From contig JAGTRS010000001.1 of the NCBI GenBank assembly GCA_018262195.1, positions 1-64,000 of the forward strand: DNA of 64,000 nucleotides. The letters are read 5' to 3'. This stretch comes from Pseudomonadota bacterium (GTDB lineage: Bacteria > Pseudomonadota > Gammaproteobacteria > Burkholderiales > Rhodocyclaceae). Both the position numbers and the translations under genes were made by a program. The notes below the pieces were generated by a model. It was given only the letters and a program-made list of their open reading frames with translations, was not told the DNA's origin and did not search any database. Below, in pieces: positions 34,727 through 43,771 of the stretch; position 1 is the stretch's first letter, and the number at the start of each line of letters is the position of its first letter.

Positions 34727-35116
34727 GTGAAACAAACCCTGCTGCAGGAAAAATACCCCATCTTCGTCGCCGAGATCGCCAAGACGGAAACCAGCCACAA
34801 GACCGTCGAAGCACTGGTTGACTACTACAAGGGCAAGATCGCCGAGAACCCGAAGGTCCAGTTCATCGGCGTATTCGACCACTACGCCCACACCACCAGG
34901 ATCGGCGGCCCCATCGTCGAAGGCATGACCGCTGCGGTCGACATCATTTTCTGCTTCGGCTTCGCCATCCCGACCCCGCAGATGCTCGCTGTCCGCCCCC
35001 GCTCCATCGGCATCGCCGACATGGGCGACAAATTCGTCATCAGCTTCATGGAAGCCCCGATGCAACCAGCCAACCAGGCCATGGAAGCCTGGACCCTGGC
35101 CCTGCGCGACGCCTGA
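34727..35116 (+). CDS. Conserved protein of unknown function (possibly DUF6858)
   Basis: The 129-residue soluble protein starts at GTG 34727 with GAGGA 8 bp upstream. It has no signal peptide. Notable segments are YYKGKIAENPKVQFIGVFDH, GPIVEGMTAAVDIIFCFG and a proline-rich end. It resembles a family seen next to sulfur or redox genes, which I think is called DUF6858, but I am not certain. It is the last gene before a strong terminator, in one row with the DsrE-like and DUF2141 genes. Confidence 0.65.
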   Translation: MKQTLLQEKYPIFVAEIAKTETSHKTVEALVDYYKGKIAENPKVQFIGVFDHYAHTTRIGGPIVEGMTAAVDIIFCFGFAIPTPQMLAVRPRSIGIADMGDKFVISFMEAPMQPANQAMEAWTLALRDA

Positions 35117-35133
35117 ACAAGCCCGCCACAAAC

Positions 35134-35165
35134 AAAAACCCCGGCGCTGTCTGACCGGGGTTTTT
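35134..35165 (+). terminator. Rho-independent terminator of the Rieske/DsrE row
   Basis: The stem AAAAACCCCGG/CCGGGGTTTTT with a 10-nt loop ends in a T tract, 17 bp after the stop codon. Confidence 0.9.
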
Positions 35166-35167
35166 GC

Positions 35168-35199
35168 ATTTCAATTTTGGGTGTTTTTTCCGGTTGACC
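35168..35199 (+). repeat. Dispersed 32-bp repeat, copy 4
   Basis: This copy starts ATTTCAATTTTGGGT and ends GTTTTTTCCGGTTGACC. It begins 3 bp after the terminator hairpin at 35134-35165. Confidence 0.85.
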
Positions 35200-35285
35200 G
35201 TGGCAATCGGCAGTTGTGTGCCCTTTGCTGCCGGTCAGCAATTTTCTAGCAGCGGCAGCTTCAGACTGGGAGCGGCCATTCCCTG

Positions 35286-35312
35286 AAAAAAAACGGGAAC
35301 CAAAGTCCCCGT
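35286..35312 (-). terminator. Terminator of the second PEP-CTERM gene
   Basis: On the minus strand ACGGGGAC-TTT-GGTTCCCGT is followed by a run of T residues, about 27 bp after the stop codon. Confidence 0.8.
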
Positions 35313-35338
35313 CTATGTGAACTTGCGAAACTATTTCC

Positions 35339-36172
35339 TCACTTGTGCATACGGCGGCGGGATGCAGCCAGCCCAGCAAGTCCAAGACCCAATAACGCAG
35401 CACTCATCGGCTCCGGAACTGCTTGCTGTTGCTGCTGGCCGGAAGCTACATCACCATCGCGAACTGCCCAAGCAAAGTACTGGCTGCCCTGCAAATCAAG
35501 GCCTTGCCCCCTAAGTGATGCATCAAAAGCCCACGATAGTTGGGTCGGCAGGGGAGTGAACGACGCATCAGACCAATACACGCTGCCAAGCAAATTTGAG
35601 AAAAGCAACTTGTTGGCGTTTTGCACCGATGTATCGCCAATGGCATTTAGGACTGATTGATTCGGTTTGGTACCTAGATCAGTCACCAAGAGATGACTCA
35701 ACTCGCCGCCCGTGCAATTACTTCCTTGGTAGTAGGTTGGATTTCCGGTACCGAATGTAAAGGGGCTGCTACAACTCGTATCGAGCGGATTTAGTGTCGG
35801 CAAACGCCAGTCGTCGTAAGTTACATTGCGAACGCTATCAAAGTAGGTTAATCCGGCGACCCATGTCTGCGCACCCCACCAAGTCATTGCGCCGGTATAG
35901 GTGCTTCCTGATTTCTTAAAATCTAAGGTGCTTAGCGTATGGGTGTACGTTGCGCCATTAGCCGACCATGCAAAATTTTGACCAAGTACCGCAGCCACCT
36001 TTGCGTCTGTCAGATTGCTAGCTGCATAATTTACATTGGCGAGCCATGTAACATCCAATGCCGTGTCGTAGATTAGACCGCCACCACGATCGACCAGAGC
36101 CGCTTGAGCTACCCCGCTCGTCAAGAGACCTGCTGTCGCCAGTGCCACCATTAGTTTCCTGCTACCGTTCAT
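35339..36172 (-). CDS. DUF1566-type secreted protein with PEP-CTERM anchor
   Basis: The 277-residue protein has a signal peptide (ends near GVAQAAL). The body, starting GLIYDTALDVTWLANVNYA and containing YDDWRLPTLNPLD and YFAWAVRDGDV, is typical of the DUF1566 (Lcl-like) family. It ends in VPEPMSAALLGLGLAGLAA followed by SRRR, a PEP-CTERM sorting signal. It is probably displayed on the cell surface or in exopolysaccharide; its ligand is unknown. GAGGG lies 7 bp before the ATG. It has no partner gene next to it. Confidence 0.85.
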   Translation of the reverse strand: MNGSRKLMVALATAGLLTSGVAQAALVDRGGGLIYDTALDVTWLANVNYAASNLTDAKVAAVLGQNFAWSANGATYTHTLSTLDFKKSGSTYTGAMTWWGAQTWVAGLTYFDSVRNVTYDDWRLPTLNPLDTSCSSPFTFGTGNPTYYQGSNCTGGELSHLLVTDLGTKPNQSVLNAIGDTSVQNANKLLFSNLLGSVYWSDASFTPLPTQLSWAFDASLRGQGLDLQGSQYFAWAVRDGDVASGQQQQQAVPEPMSAALLGLGLAGLAASRRRMHK

Positions 36173-36552
36173 GTTAAGACCCTCGGATCAAAAATATTCT
36201 CCGATTCGCGAAAGCAAAAAATAACCCAGCAGGGACAGGATTTTGATTTATTGCTGTTTTTCGGAGAGAAAGGTTGGGCAGTAAGCGTCAGTGTAAATTT
36301 GTTCGACACACTCTGAATGAGATCAAGCCGCTTTGCGAATCAGGAGCGACCTGGTTAACGGCACAGCTAAGTTGGTTCACTGCCAATGCCTGCTATCGCT
36401 GCATTGCCGCCGTTGACTTGAAAACCGCGACCGTCTCCTGATGGCCGAATGCCGCCCGACGAATGAGTGCTGGCCAAGAAAAATTTTTCTCGTGGCCACC
36501 CAGCCTGACATGCCGCAGATGACCACGAACCCCGCGCCCGTTGGGCGAAGCT
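36173..36552. other. Gene-free region between two minus-strand genes
   Basis: About 380 bp. The left part must hold the promoter of the PEP-CTERM gene. A frame at 36377-37087 runs out of phase through the transporter gene and is rejected. I see no repeat copy or hairpin here. Confidence 0.5.
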
Positions 36553-37527
36553 TCAGCCCTGAGCCGGCTTTTTCCCGAACAGCGTATCGGTCAGCTTGAC
36601 GTACCAGGCGGCGGACTGAACCTGGATGATGTAGGCCAGCGTGATGACCAGGGCGGCGTCGGAGGCGGCGCTGCCGAAGGCGTTCATGGCCAAAGCCAGG
36701 GCGATCGACAGGTTGCGCATGACTGTGCCGTACACCAACGCGATGGCATCGCCGCGCGGCAGCAGGGCCTTGGCGATGAGGGTGCTGAGCAGGTAGTTGA
36801 TGCCGTAGAGGGCGAGCAGCGGGCCGACGAGTTGCAGCAGTTCGGCCGGCTGGGCGGCGAGTTGCTGGGCCTTGAGGGCCATGGCGACGAAGACGATGCC
36901 GAGCACGCCGAGCGTCGAGAAGGGCGGGAACTTCGGGCCCCATTCGGCCTGGAATGCCTTCTGGCCGTGCTTCTTGAGCAGGTGGCTTTGCGTGAAGTGG
37001 CCGGCCACCATGGGCAGGAAAACGATAAATACGATCTGCGAAAACACTACCCACAGATCGACCGGCACCGTTGCGCCCATCAACCATTGGACGTAGAACG
37101 GCGTCGCCAGCGAACCAAGGACCAGGCCGAGGACGGTCATCTTGACGGCTGCGCCGAGGTTACCGCCGGCAAAACCAGTCCACGAAATGGTCATGCCCGA
37201 GGTCGGCAGCAGTGCGGCGAGCAGCAGGCCCATGGCGTAATACGGCTGGGCCGGGAAAAAATATTGGCCAAGTCCGAAGGCAACGAAGGGGATGATGCCG
37301 AAATTGATCAGCTGGGCGAGCAGTTGCGCCTTGCTGTCGCCGCCTTCGAGCACCTTGGTCAGCTTGAGCGTGACCATCATCGGATAGACCATCAGGAAGG
37401 TCAGCGGCACGATCAGCGACTTGAGCCAGCCGGTTGGCGCCAGCAGGCCAAACCCGAACCCGAGCAGCATCATGACCGGAATGGCGAGGATCAGATTCTT
37501 TGAAACAAAGGACAAAAACTTCAGCAC
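36553..37527 (-). CDS. Bile acid:sodium symporter (SBF/ACR3 superfamily) permease
   Basis: The 324-residue protein has about ten membrane helices and the superfamily pattern: LMVYPMMVTLKLTKV, AALLPTSGMTISWTGFAGGN and VYGTVMRNLSIALALAM. It is like 'arsenic resistance protein' ACR3 homologues, but the protein has no cysteine at all, and ACR3 needs a conserved Cys in helix 4. An organic anion or sulfur compound is therefore as likely as arsenite. It is monocistronic, and no ars genes are adjacent. Confidence 0.82.
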   Translation of the reverse strand: MLKFLSFVSKNLILAIPVMMLLGFGFGLLAPTGWLKSLIVPLTFLMVYPMMVTLKLTKVLEGGDSKAQLLAQLINFGIIPFVAFGLGQYFFPAQPYYAMGLLLAALLPTSGMTISWTGFAGGNLGAAVKMTVLGLVLGSLATPFYVQWLMGATVPVDLWVVFSQIVFIVFLPMVAGHFTQSHLLKKHGQKAFQAEWGPKFPPFSTLGVLGIVFVAMALKAQQLAAQPAELLQLVGPLLALYGINYLLSTLIAKALLPRGDAIALVYGTVMRNLSIALALAMNAFGSAASDAALVITLAYIIQVQSAAWYVKLTDTLFGKKPAQG

Positions 37528-37653
37528 GATGCGCTCCAGAAGCCCCGCAATGGCATTCTGCTAAATAAGCAAATAATTATACACCGTGCGGTACCACCCT
37601 TCGTTTAAGATCAGGGCCTGCGCCACCGCTCACTATCAAACAGCCAGCCCCCC

Positions 37654-38868
37654 ATGAACCCTCTTCCACGCTCCCGATCCAGCCTGCTCATCATCGCAGG
37701 ACTTGCCGTCGTGGCATTGCTCGTCGCTGGCTATAGTTTCTGGGGCAAGGAGCGCATCGTGGTTGCCGTGGCCGAACGCGGCGAACTGCGGCAGGCGGTG
37801 GTGGCCAGTGGCCGGGTGCGCACGCCGCAGCGTATCGAGGTGGCAGCGCAGATCAGCGCCCGCGTCGTCGCCGTCAAGGTGCGCGAAGGCGATGCCGTGA
37901 CGGCCGGCCAGACGATGGTCCAGCTCGACGACACCGAATGGCGAGCGAGTGCCGCCCAGGCCCGGGCCAGCCTGGCGCAGGCCGAAGCCAAACAGCGCCA
38001 GCTCGACCGCCTCGGCCGGCCGGTGGCCGAGCAAAGCGTGCAGCAGGCGGAAGCCAACGCCCAGCAGGCGAAGCGCCAATTGGAGCGGGTCGGCGAACTG
38101 GTTGCCAAGGGTTTCTACAGCACCGCCCAGCTCGACGATGCCCGGCGCAACGCGCAGGTCGCCGACAGCCAGTGGCAGGCCGCCAAATTGCAGCTGACCA
38201 GCAACCAGCCGGGTGGCAGCGAGGCGCAGGTGGTGCGCAGCAATGTCGAGCAGGCGCGCGCCGCGCTGGCCGTGGCCGAAGCGCGCCTGACCTACGCTAC
38301 GCTAACGGCACCAGGTGCCGGCCGGGTGCTGACGCGTAGCGTGGAAGCCGGCGACATGGTGCAGCCGGGCAAGGTTTTGCTGACGGTAGCGCCGAAGGGC
38401 GACACCGAACTGACGGCGCAGATCGACGAGAAAAACCTCGCCCTGCTCCAGCTTGGCCAGACGGCGCTGGCTTCGGCCGATGCCTACCCCGGCGAAAACT
38501 TCACGGCCGCGGTCACCTACATCGCCCCAGCCGTCGATGCCCAGCGCGGCTCGGTCGAAATCCGCCTGCGCGTCGCCGAACCGCCGGCTTACCTGAAGCA
38601 CGAAATGACCGTTTCCATCGACATCGCCTCGGCCCACCGCACCGATACGCTGATCGTGCCGGCCGATGTCATCCGCGACCAGGCGTCCGGCCAGCCCTGG
38701 GTGATGGTAGTGCGCGACGGCGTGGCACAGCGCCAGCCGGTCAAACTGGGCATCCGCGGCGCCGGCCGGGTCGAAATCCTCGATGGCGTCGTTGCCGGGG
38801 AAGCCTTGGCTGCGGCCAGCCAGAATCTGGCCGAGGGTCGCAAGGTTGTTACGGCCAACCGGAAATAA
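37654..38868 (+). CDS. HlyD/MacA-type periplasmic adaptor
   Basis: The 404-residue protein has an N-terminal membrane anchor (residues ~8-28) and a membrane-fusion architecture: lipoyl halves (RIEVAAQISARVVAVKVREG; LTAPGAGRVLTRSVEAGD), a helical hairpin between them (~95-190) and a beta-barrel domain. The C-terminal part (EGRKVVTANRK) is typical. A permease gene follows after 9 bp, then an ATPase, so this is the adaptor of an adaptor-permease-ATPase exporter (MacAB/DevBCA type). The substrate is unknown. Confidence 0.88.
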   Translation: MNPLPRSRSSLLIIAGLAVVALLVAGYSFWGKERIVVAVAERGELRQAVVASGRVRTPQRIEVAAQISARVVAVKVREGDAVTAGQTMVQLDDTEWRASAAQARASLAQAEAKQRQLDRLGRPVAEQSVQQAEANAQQAKRQLERVGELVAKGFYSTAQLDDARRNAQVADSQWQAAKLQLTSNQPGGSEAQVVRSNVEQARAALAVAEARLTYATLTAPGAGRVLTRSVEAGDMVQPGKVLLTVAPKGDTELTAQIDEKNLALLQLGQTALASADAYPGENFTAAVTYIAPAVDAQRGSVEIRLRVAEPPAYLKHEMTVSIDIASAHRTDTLIVPADVIRDQASGQPWVMVVRDGVAQRQPVKLGIRGAGRVEILDGVVAGEALAAASQNLAEGRKVVTANRK

Positions 38869-38877
38869 CGGCCAAAA

Positions 38878-40098
38878 ATGAAATCCTGGATGCCTTTCGA
38901 GTGGATCGCCGCCATCCGCTTCCTGCGTGAGGGCCGCATGCAGTCGCTGCTGATCATCGTCGGTGTCGGCGTTGGCGTCGCCGTCATCGTCTTCATGTCG
39001 GCGCTGCTCTCCGGTTTGCAGGCCAATCTGGTCAAACGCACGCTCAGTTCGCAGGCCCACATCGTTCTGTTGCCGCCCGAGGAAATCGCCCGGCCGCAAT
39101 CGCCGGCGGCCGGCATTGCCCTGCGCCTGCAAAAACAGGCCCAGCGCCTGCGCTCGATCGACCAGTGGCAGCAGATTCAGGCCCGGCTGGAAGTCTTGCC
39201 GGAAATCGCCGCCATCTCGCCGATTGCCTCCGGCCCGGCCTTCGCCGTGCGCGGCGACGCCAACAAGGCGATCACCCTGCTCGGCATCGACCCGGTGCGC
39301 TACAGCGGCGTCATCGCCCTGCCTGAACGCATGGTCGCCGGCCAGTTGCGCGTCGGCGCTGGCGAGGCGGTGATCGGCATCGAGCTGGCCAAGGACCTCG
39401 GCGCCGACGTCGGCGACAAGATCCGCGTCACGACGGCCGGCGACGCCACCGAAACCTTCACCGTCACCGGCCTGTTCGACCTCGGCAACAAGGGCGTCAA
39501 TGCCCGCAACGTCTATGTCAGCCTGCGCTCGGCACAAAGCCTGCTCGATCTGGTCGGCGGCGTGTCGAGCATCGACATTTCGCTGCACGATATCGACGAG
39601 GCCGAACGGCTGGCCAGCAAAATTGCCGCCGAAACCGGCTTGACCGCCGACAGCTGGATCAAGACCAACGCCCAGTTCGTCACGGCGCTGACCTCGCAGC
39701 GCGTGTCGAGCAACGTCATCCGCTTCTTCATCGGCCTCTCGGTCGCCTTCGGCATCGCCAGCGTGCTCGTCGTTTCGGTCATCCAGCGTGCCCGCGAAAT
39801 CGGCATCCTGCACGCCATGGGCGCCTCGCAAGGGCAGATGCTGCGTATCTTTCTGCTGCAGGGGGGCATTGTCGGCTTCTTCGGTTCGCTGCTCGGCTCC
39901 GCTCTGGCCTGGGTATTCCTGATGCTGTGGCGACTCATGGCGCGCAACCCGGACGGCACGGCGATGTTCATCATTGGCGTGGACCCATGGCTGGTCGCCA
40001 TCGCAGCCGGCGGCGCCAGCCTGGTCGGCATCCTCGCCGCCCTGCTGCCGGCCCGCCGGGCGGCGCGGCTTGATCCGGTGGTGGCAATCCGTGGCTGA
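38878..40098 (+). CDS. ABC transporter permease (FtsX/MacB type)
   Basis: The 406-residue protein has one N-terminal membrane helix ([20 protein letters not shown], residues ~22-42), a large periplasmic domain with the MacB_PCD pattern, and three C-terminal helices in the FtsX domain (~280-400; [21 protein letters not shown]). This four-helix layout is typical of LolC/LolE, MacB and DevC permeases. It lies between the adaptor and ATPase genes and overlaps the ATPase start by 8 bp. Confidence 0.9.
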   Translation: MKSWMPFEWIAAIRFLREGRMQSLLIIVGVGVGVAVIVFMSALLSGLQANLVKRTLSSQAHIVLLPPEEIARPQSPAAGIALRLQKQAQRLRSIDQWQQIQARLEVLPEIAAISPIASGPAFAVRGDANKAITLLGIDPVRYSGVIALPERMVAGQLRVGAGEAVIGIELAKDLGADVGDKIRVTTAGDATETFTVTGLFDLGNKGVNARNVYVSLRSAQSLLDLVGGVSSIDISLHDIDEAERLASKIAAETGLTADSWIKTNAQFVTALTSQRVSSNVIRFFIGLSVAFGIASVLVVSVIQRAREIGILHAMGASQGQMLRIFLLQGGIVGFFGSLLGSALAWVFLMLWRLMARNPDGTAMFIIGVDPWLVAIAAGGASLVGILAALLPARRAARLDPVVAIRG

Positions 40099-40810
40099 TC
40101 CCGTGACCAATCCCGTCCTCCAGCTCACCGGCATCCGCAAATCCTACGGCAGCGGCGAAACGGAAACCGAAATCCTGCACGGCATCGACCTGCGTCTCGA
40201 ACGCGGCGAATTCGCCGCCCTGATCGGCCCCTCCGGCTCCGGCAAAAGCACCCTGCTCAACCTCATCGGCCTGCTCGACCGCCCGAGCGGCGGCCAGCTT
40301 TTCATCGACGGCCAGGAAACCGGCCAGCTCGACGACACCGGCCTGACCCGCCTGCGCGGCCAGCGCATCGGCTTCGTCTTCCAGCATCACCACCTGATTT
40401 CCGCCTTCACGGCGCTGGAAAACGTCGCCATGCCGCTGCTCGTTGCCCGTGGCCGGCCCGATGCCGACATGTTCGCCCAGGCCGGCCAACTGCTCGACCA
40501 GGTCGGCCTCGCCGAGCGCAAGCAGAACCTTGCCAACCAGCTCTCCGGCGGCCAGCAACAGCGCGTCGCCATCGCCCGCGCCCTAGCCATGAGCCCCTCG
40601 CTGGTCCTCGCCGACGAACCCACCGGCAACCTCGACACTCATTCCGCCGACGACGTCTTCGCCCTGCTCCGCGAGGTCAACACCCGGCTCAACACCACCT
40701 TCCTGATCGTCACCCACGACCGCCGCCTGGCCGCCCGTTGCGACCGGATCATTGAAATGGTCGACGGCAATATCGTGGCCGATATGCGGCATCAGGCCGC
40801 AACAAACTGA
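40091..40810 (+). CDS. ABC transporter ATP-binding protein (LolD/MacB type)
   Basis: The 239-residue protein has Walker [11 protein letters not shown]-loop FVFQHHHL, signature LSGGQQQR, Walker [13 protein letters not shown] and H-loop VTHDRR. GTG 40091 (in-frame, overlapping the permease stop) is chosen; GTG 40103 is an alternative. The open frame extends back to 39974, but that part is inside the permease. It completes an adaptor-permease-ATPase exporter. Confidence 0.9.
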   Translation: MADPVTNPVLQLTGIRKSYGSGETETEILHGIDLRLERGEFAALIGPSGSGKSTLLNLIGLLDRPSGGQLFIDGQETGQLDDTGLTRLRGQRIGFVFQHHHLISAFTALENVAMPLLVARGRPDADMFAQAGQLLDQVGLAERKQNLANQLSGGQQQRVAIARALAMSPSLVLADEPTGNLDTHSADDVFALLREVNTRLNTTFLIVTHDRRLAARCDRIIEMVDGNIVADMRHQAATN

Positions 40811-40813
40811 AAA

Positions 40814-40833
40814 CGCCGGGGGCAACCCGGCGC
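40814..40833 (+). terminator. GC hairpin after the exporter operon (weak terminator)
   Basis: A stem CGCCGGG/CCCGGCG with a short loop lies 4 bp after the ATPase stop codon. There is no T tract, so it may be a rho-dependent or processing site. Confidence 0.5.
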
Positions 40834-40841
40834 TTCAGTGA

Positions 40842-40873
40842 ATTTCAAAATTGGCTGTTTTTTCCGGTTGACC
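40842..40873 (+). repeat. Dispersed 32-bp repeat, copy 5
   Basis: This copy starts ATTTCAAAATTGGCT and ends GTTTTTTCCGGTTGACC. It begins 9 bp after the hairpin at 40814-40833, and lies between two convergent genes (ATPase and hflX). Confidence 0.85.
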
Positions 40874-40902
40874 GCAACAACCCGGAATTTTGGCTCAGTG
40901 CG

Positions 40903-42261
40903 CTAGCTCGAAACCTGCTCGAACTGCTCGCGCAAAGCTTCGACGACCGTGCTTTCGCCGCGCACCTTGAAAATGGCGCCCTCAGCGTCAGCGCGCTCTT
41001 CCAGTACCTCGCAGCTGGCAAAGATGTCCTTGCGCAGCTGCTGCGCCGACCAGGGCAGCAAAAGCTCGGCCTCGACATGATCGCGCTGGAAAAAGGCGAT
41101 GATCTGGAGGCGCAGCGCGGCCACATCATCCGGCTGGCGGGCGCTCATCACGACGCAATCCGGGTACCTGGCCCGCAAGGCTGCTGTGCACTCGACCTGT
41201 GCCGCCTCGTCGCCGACATGGTCGATCTTGTTGAAGATGCGCAGACGCGGGACGACGTCGGCGCCGATCTCCTCGAGCACCTTGTCGGTCACTTCCAGCT
41301 GACGCTCGAAACCGGGGTCGCTGGCGTCGATGACGTGGAGCAGCAACGACGCATCAAGTGCCTCGTCAAGCGTGGACTTGAACGACGCTACCAGACCGTG
41401 TGGCAGGTTCTTGATGAAACCAACGGTGTCGCTGACCAGCACGCGCGGCACGCTTTCCGGGTAGAGGGCGCGGACGGTGGTGTCGAGCGTCGCAAACAGC
41501 TTGTTGGCGACCAGCACCTCACTGCCGGTCAGCGCCCGCATTAGCGTCGATTTTCCCGCATTGGTGTAGCCGACCAGCGCGACGGCGGCCTGGCTCTGGC
41601 GCTCCTGGCGGCGGGCGCGCTGCGTCTTGCGCTCGGCCTCCATGGCGAGGATTTCGAGCTGCAGTTCGGCAATGCGGTCGCGGATCTTGCGCTTGTCGAG
41701 TTCGGTATGCGACTCGCCGGCGCCGCGGCCACCAACTCCGCTACGCTGCCGACCCTGCGAACCCGCCAGCTTGGCGGCCTCGCGCAAGCGTGGCGCCATG
41801 TAGCCGAGGCGGGCGATTTCCACCTGCGCCTTGGCCGCCCGCGAGCGGGCATTGCGATGGAAGATTTCGAGGATGACCATGGTCCGGTCCATCACCTCGC
41901 AACCGGCCTCGATTTCGAGGTTACGCGCCTGTGACGGCGAAATCTCGTGGTCGACGAGAATCGCCTCGATTTCCGGCAGATTCGACTCGGCCAGCGACAG
42001 CACCTCGTCGCCTGCTTCGTCAAAAATCGGCTCGCCATGCACGAAAGCACGTATTTCCTGCCGCTTGCCAACGCCCAGATAACCCGTCGTATCGAAGCTG
42101 GTGCGCTTCTGCACGAAGGTATGGACAACCTTGAAACCCAGCGTCTTGGCCAGCTCCCGCAGCTCCATCAACGACGCCTCGAACTCCATGTCGCTCACGT
42201 TCGGCAATTGAACGGACGCAGCAACGGCGACCCTGAGCTTTTGTTCTACTTCCATCTGCAT
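40903..42261 (-). CDS. hflX: HflX-family ribosome-associated GTPase
   Basis: The protein is about 452 residues from ATG 42261; the start is uncertain because ATG 42255 and a longer frame to 42339 also exist. It has the HflX N-terminal nucleotide-binding domain (FVQKRTSFDTTGYLGVGK, then VDHEISPSQARNLE) and a GTPase domain: G1 GYTNAGKST, G3 DTVGFIKNLPH, G4 NKID. By family knowledge HflX splits stalled 70S ribosomes in stress. The usual hfq neighbour is absent here; the downstream side is the convergent exporter. Confidence 0.9.
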   Translation of the reverse strand: MQMEVEQKLRVAVAASVQLPNVSDMEFEASLMELRELAKTLGFKVVHTFVQKRTSFDTTGYLGVGKRQEIRAFVHGEPIFDEAGDEVLSLAESNLPEIEAILVDHEISPSQARNLEIEAGCEVMDRTMVILEIFHRNARSRAAKAQVEIARLGYMAPRLREAAKLAGSQGRQRSGVGGRGAGESHTELDKRKIRDRIAELQLEILAMEAERKTQRARRQERQSQAAVALVGYTNAGKSTLMRALTGSEVLVANKLFATLDTTVRALYPESVPRVLVSDTVGFIKNLPHGLVASFKSTLDEALDASLLLHVIDASDPGFERQLEVTDKVLEEIGADVVPRLRIFNKIDHVGDEAAQVECTAALRARYPDCVVMSARQPDDVAALRLQIIAFFQRDHVEAELLLPWSAQQLRKDIFASCEVLEERADAEGAIFKVRGESTVVEALREQFEQVSS

Positions 42262-42371
42262 CCGAAATTTTTTCTCTTGATTTGGCGAAGGCAGATAGTA
42301 CCCGGCAACGCCCTGCTTGCCGGCATTGTTATGCTGCAAGCGAGCGTATTAAGGGCTGACGGAGGGGAAAA

Positions 42372-43655
42372 TCAGGGATAAAGGCCGCGCGTTGCCCGCG
42401 CTTCAAGCACCCGACTGCAACCGATCACGAAGGCGGCGGAACGGAGCGACATCTGGCGCGCTTCGGAAAGTTGCCAGATGGCATTGAAGGCCTCGGACAT
42501 GATCCGTTCAAGGCGCTGGTAGATTTCATCCTCACTCCAGAAGAAGCTGGAAAAATCCTGCACCCATTCGAAATAGCTGACCGTGACGCCACCGGCATTG
42601 GCCAGCACGTCGGGCACTACGGTGATGCCACGCTCGGCGAGGATGGCATCGGCTTCCGGCGTAGTCGGGCCATTGGCCCCCTCAACAACAATGCGGGCGG
42701 TGATCTGGTCGGCGTTATAGCGGTTGATCTGCGACTCCAGGGCGGCCGGAACCATGATGTCGCAAGGCACGCTCCAGAAAGCGCCGTTGTCGATCACCTC
42801 ACAACCGGGGGCACCTAGCAGGGTCTTGTTTTCAGTCAGAAAACGCTTCAGTGCCAACACATCCAGCCCGGCCTCGCAGTAAACAGTCCCGCTCACATCC
42901 TGCACGGCAACTATCCTGGCGCCGGCCTGCGCGAAGATCCGTGCGCTCGCCTCGCCAACATTGCCGAAGCCCTGCACGGCAACGTGCGCCCCTGATATCG
43001 GCAGGTTCAACTTGCGCGCCGCCTCGCGGGCAGTCACAAAAACGCCTCGCCCGGTGGCATCCTGCCGGCCGAGCGAACCACCGAGCGATAGCGGCTTGCC
43101 AGTCACCACGCCAGTTACCGTTCGGCCCTCGCCCATGGAATAGGTGTCCATCATCCAGGCCATGATCTGGGCATTGGTATTCATGTCCGGCGCCGGGATA
43201 TCCTTGTCCGGCCCGATCATCGAACTGATCTCGCTGGTGTAACGACGGGTCAGGCCTTCGATTTCGGAAATCGAAAGCAGCCGGGGATCGACACGAACCC
43301 CGCCCTTGGCGCCACCGAACGGCACGTTGACCACCGCATTCTTGATCGTCATCCAGCCAGCCAGCGCCATCACTTCGGACAAGGTGACATCCTGGTGAAA
43401 GCGAACCCCGCCCTTGCCCGGCCCGCGCGAAGTATTGTGATGCACGCGATAGCCCTCGAAGTGCGCCACTTCACCGCTATCGAGGCGGATCGGCACATCG
43501 ACGATCAACGAGCGTTTTGGTCGCCGCAGCGTTTCCACCCACGGCCACAGCGACTTGTCGAGCAGCGGCGCGACCTGCTCGACCTGCTGCAGGAAGATGT
43601 GCCACGGGCCAATGTTTTGAGCGGAAATATAGGAAGGCAGTAACGGCGTGTTCAT
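42372..43655 (-). CDS. gdhA: Glutamate dehydrogenase (Glu/Leu/Phe/Val dehydrogenase family)
   Basis: The 427-residue enzyme has the N-terminal domain with [21 protein letters not shown] (catalytic Lys) and [20 protein letters not shown], then a Rossmann domain [19 protein letters not shown]. Length and pattern fit hexameric NAD(P)-linked glutamate dehydrogenase; cofactor preference cannot be told safely. It is divergent from the aminotransferase gene (about 115 bp between starts). Confidence 0.92.
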   Translation of the reverse strand: MNTPLLPSYISAQNIGPWHIFLQQVEQVAPLLDKSLWPWVETLRRPKRSLIVDVPIRLDSGEVAHFEGYRVHHNTSRGPGKGGVRFHQDVTLSEVMALAGWMTIKNAVVNVPFGGAKGGVRVDPRLLSISEIEGLTRRYTSEISSMIGPDKDIPAPDMNTNAQIMAWMMDTYSMGEGRTVTGVVTGKPLSLGGSLGRQDATGRGVFVTAREAARKLNLPISGAHVAVQGFGNVGEASARIFAQAGARIVAVQDVSGTVYCEAGLDVLALKRFLTENKTLLGAPGCEVIDNGAFWSVPCDIMVPAALESQINRYNADQITARIVVEGANGPTTPEADAILAERGITVVPDVLANAGGVTVSYFEWVQDFSSFFWSEDEIYQRLERIMSEAFNAIWQLSEARQMSLRSAAFVIGCSRVLEARATRGLYP

Positions 43656-43771
43656 GGCGATTCCTTGCGAGCTGAATTAAGTGCAGTGTGGCGCATCAAT
43701 GCTGGCTTGACTAGCGCGCCATGACGCCTTGGCGGTATGCTCTGACCACAACATTCAACTGGAGAGACTCT

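Noticed and set aside
36377..37087. 236-codon minus-strand frame across the SBF permease end
   Set aside because: It is out of phase with the transporter gene and begins and ends inside it or in intergenic DNA.
38302..40140. 612-codon minus-strand frame across the exporter permease gene
   Set aside because: The plus strand encodes adaptor and permease with clear motifs; the antisense frame has none.
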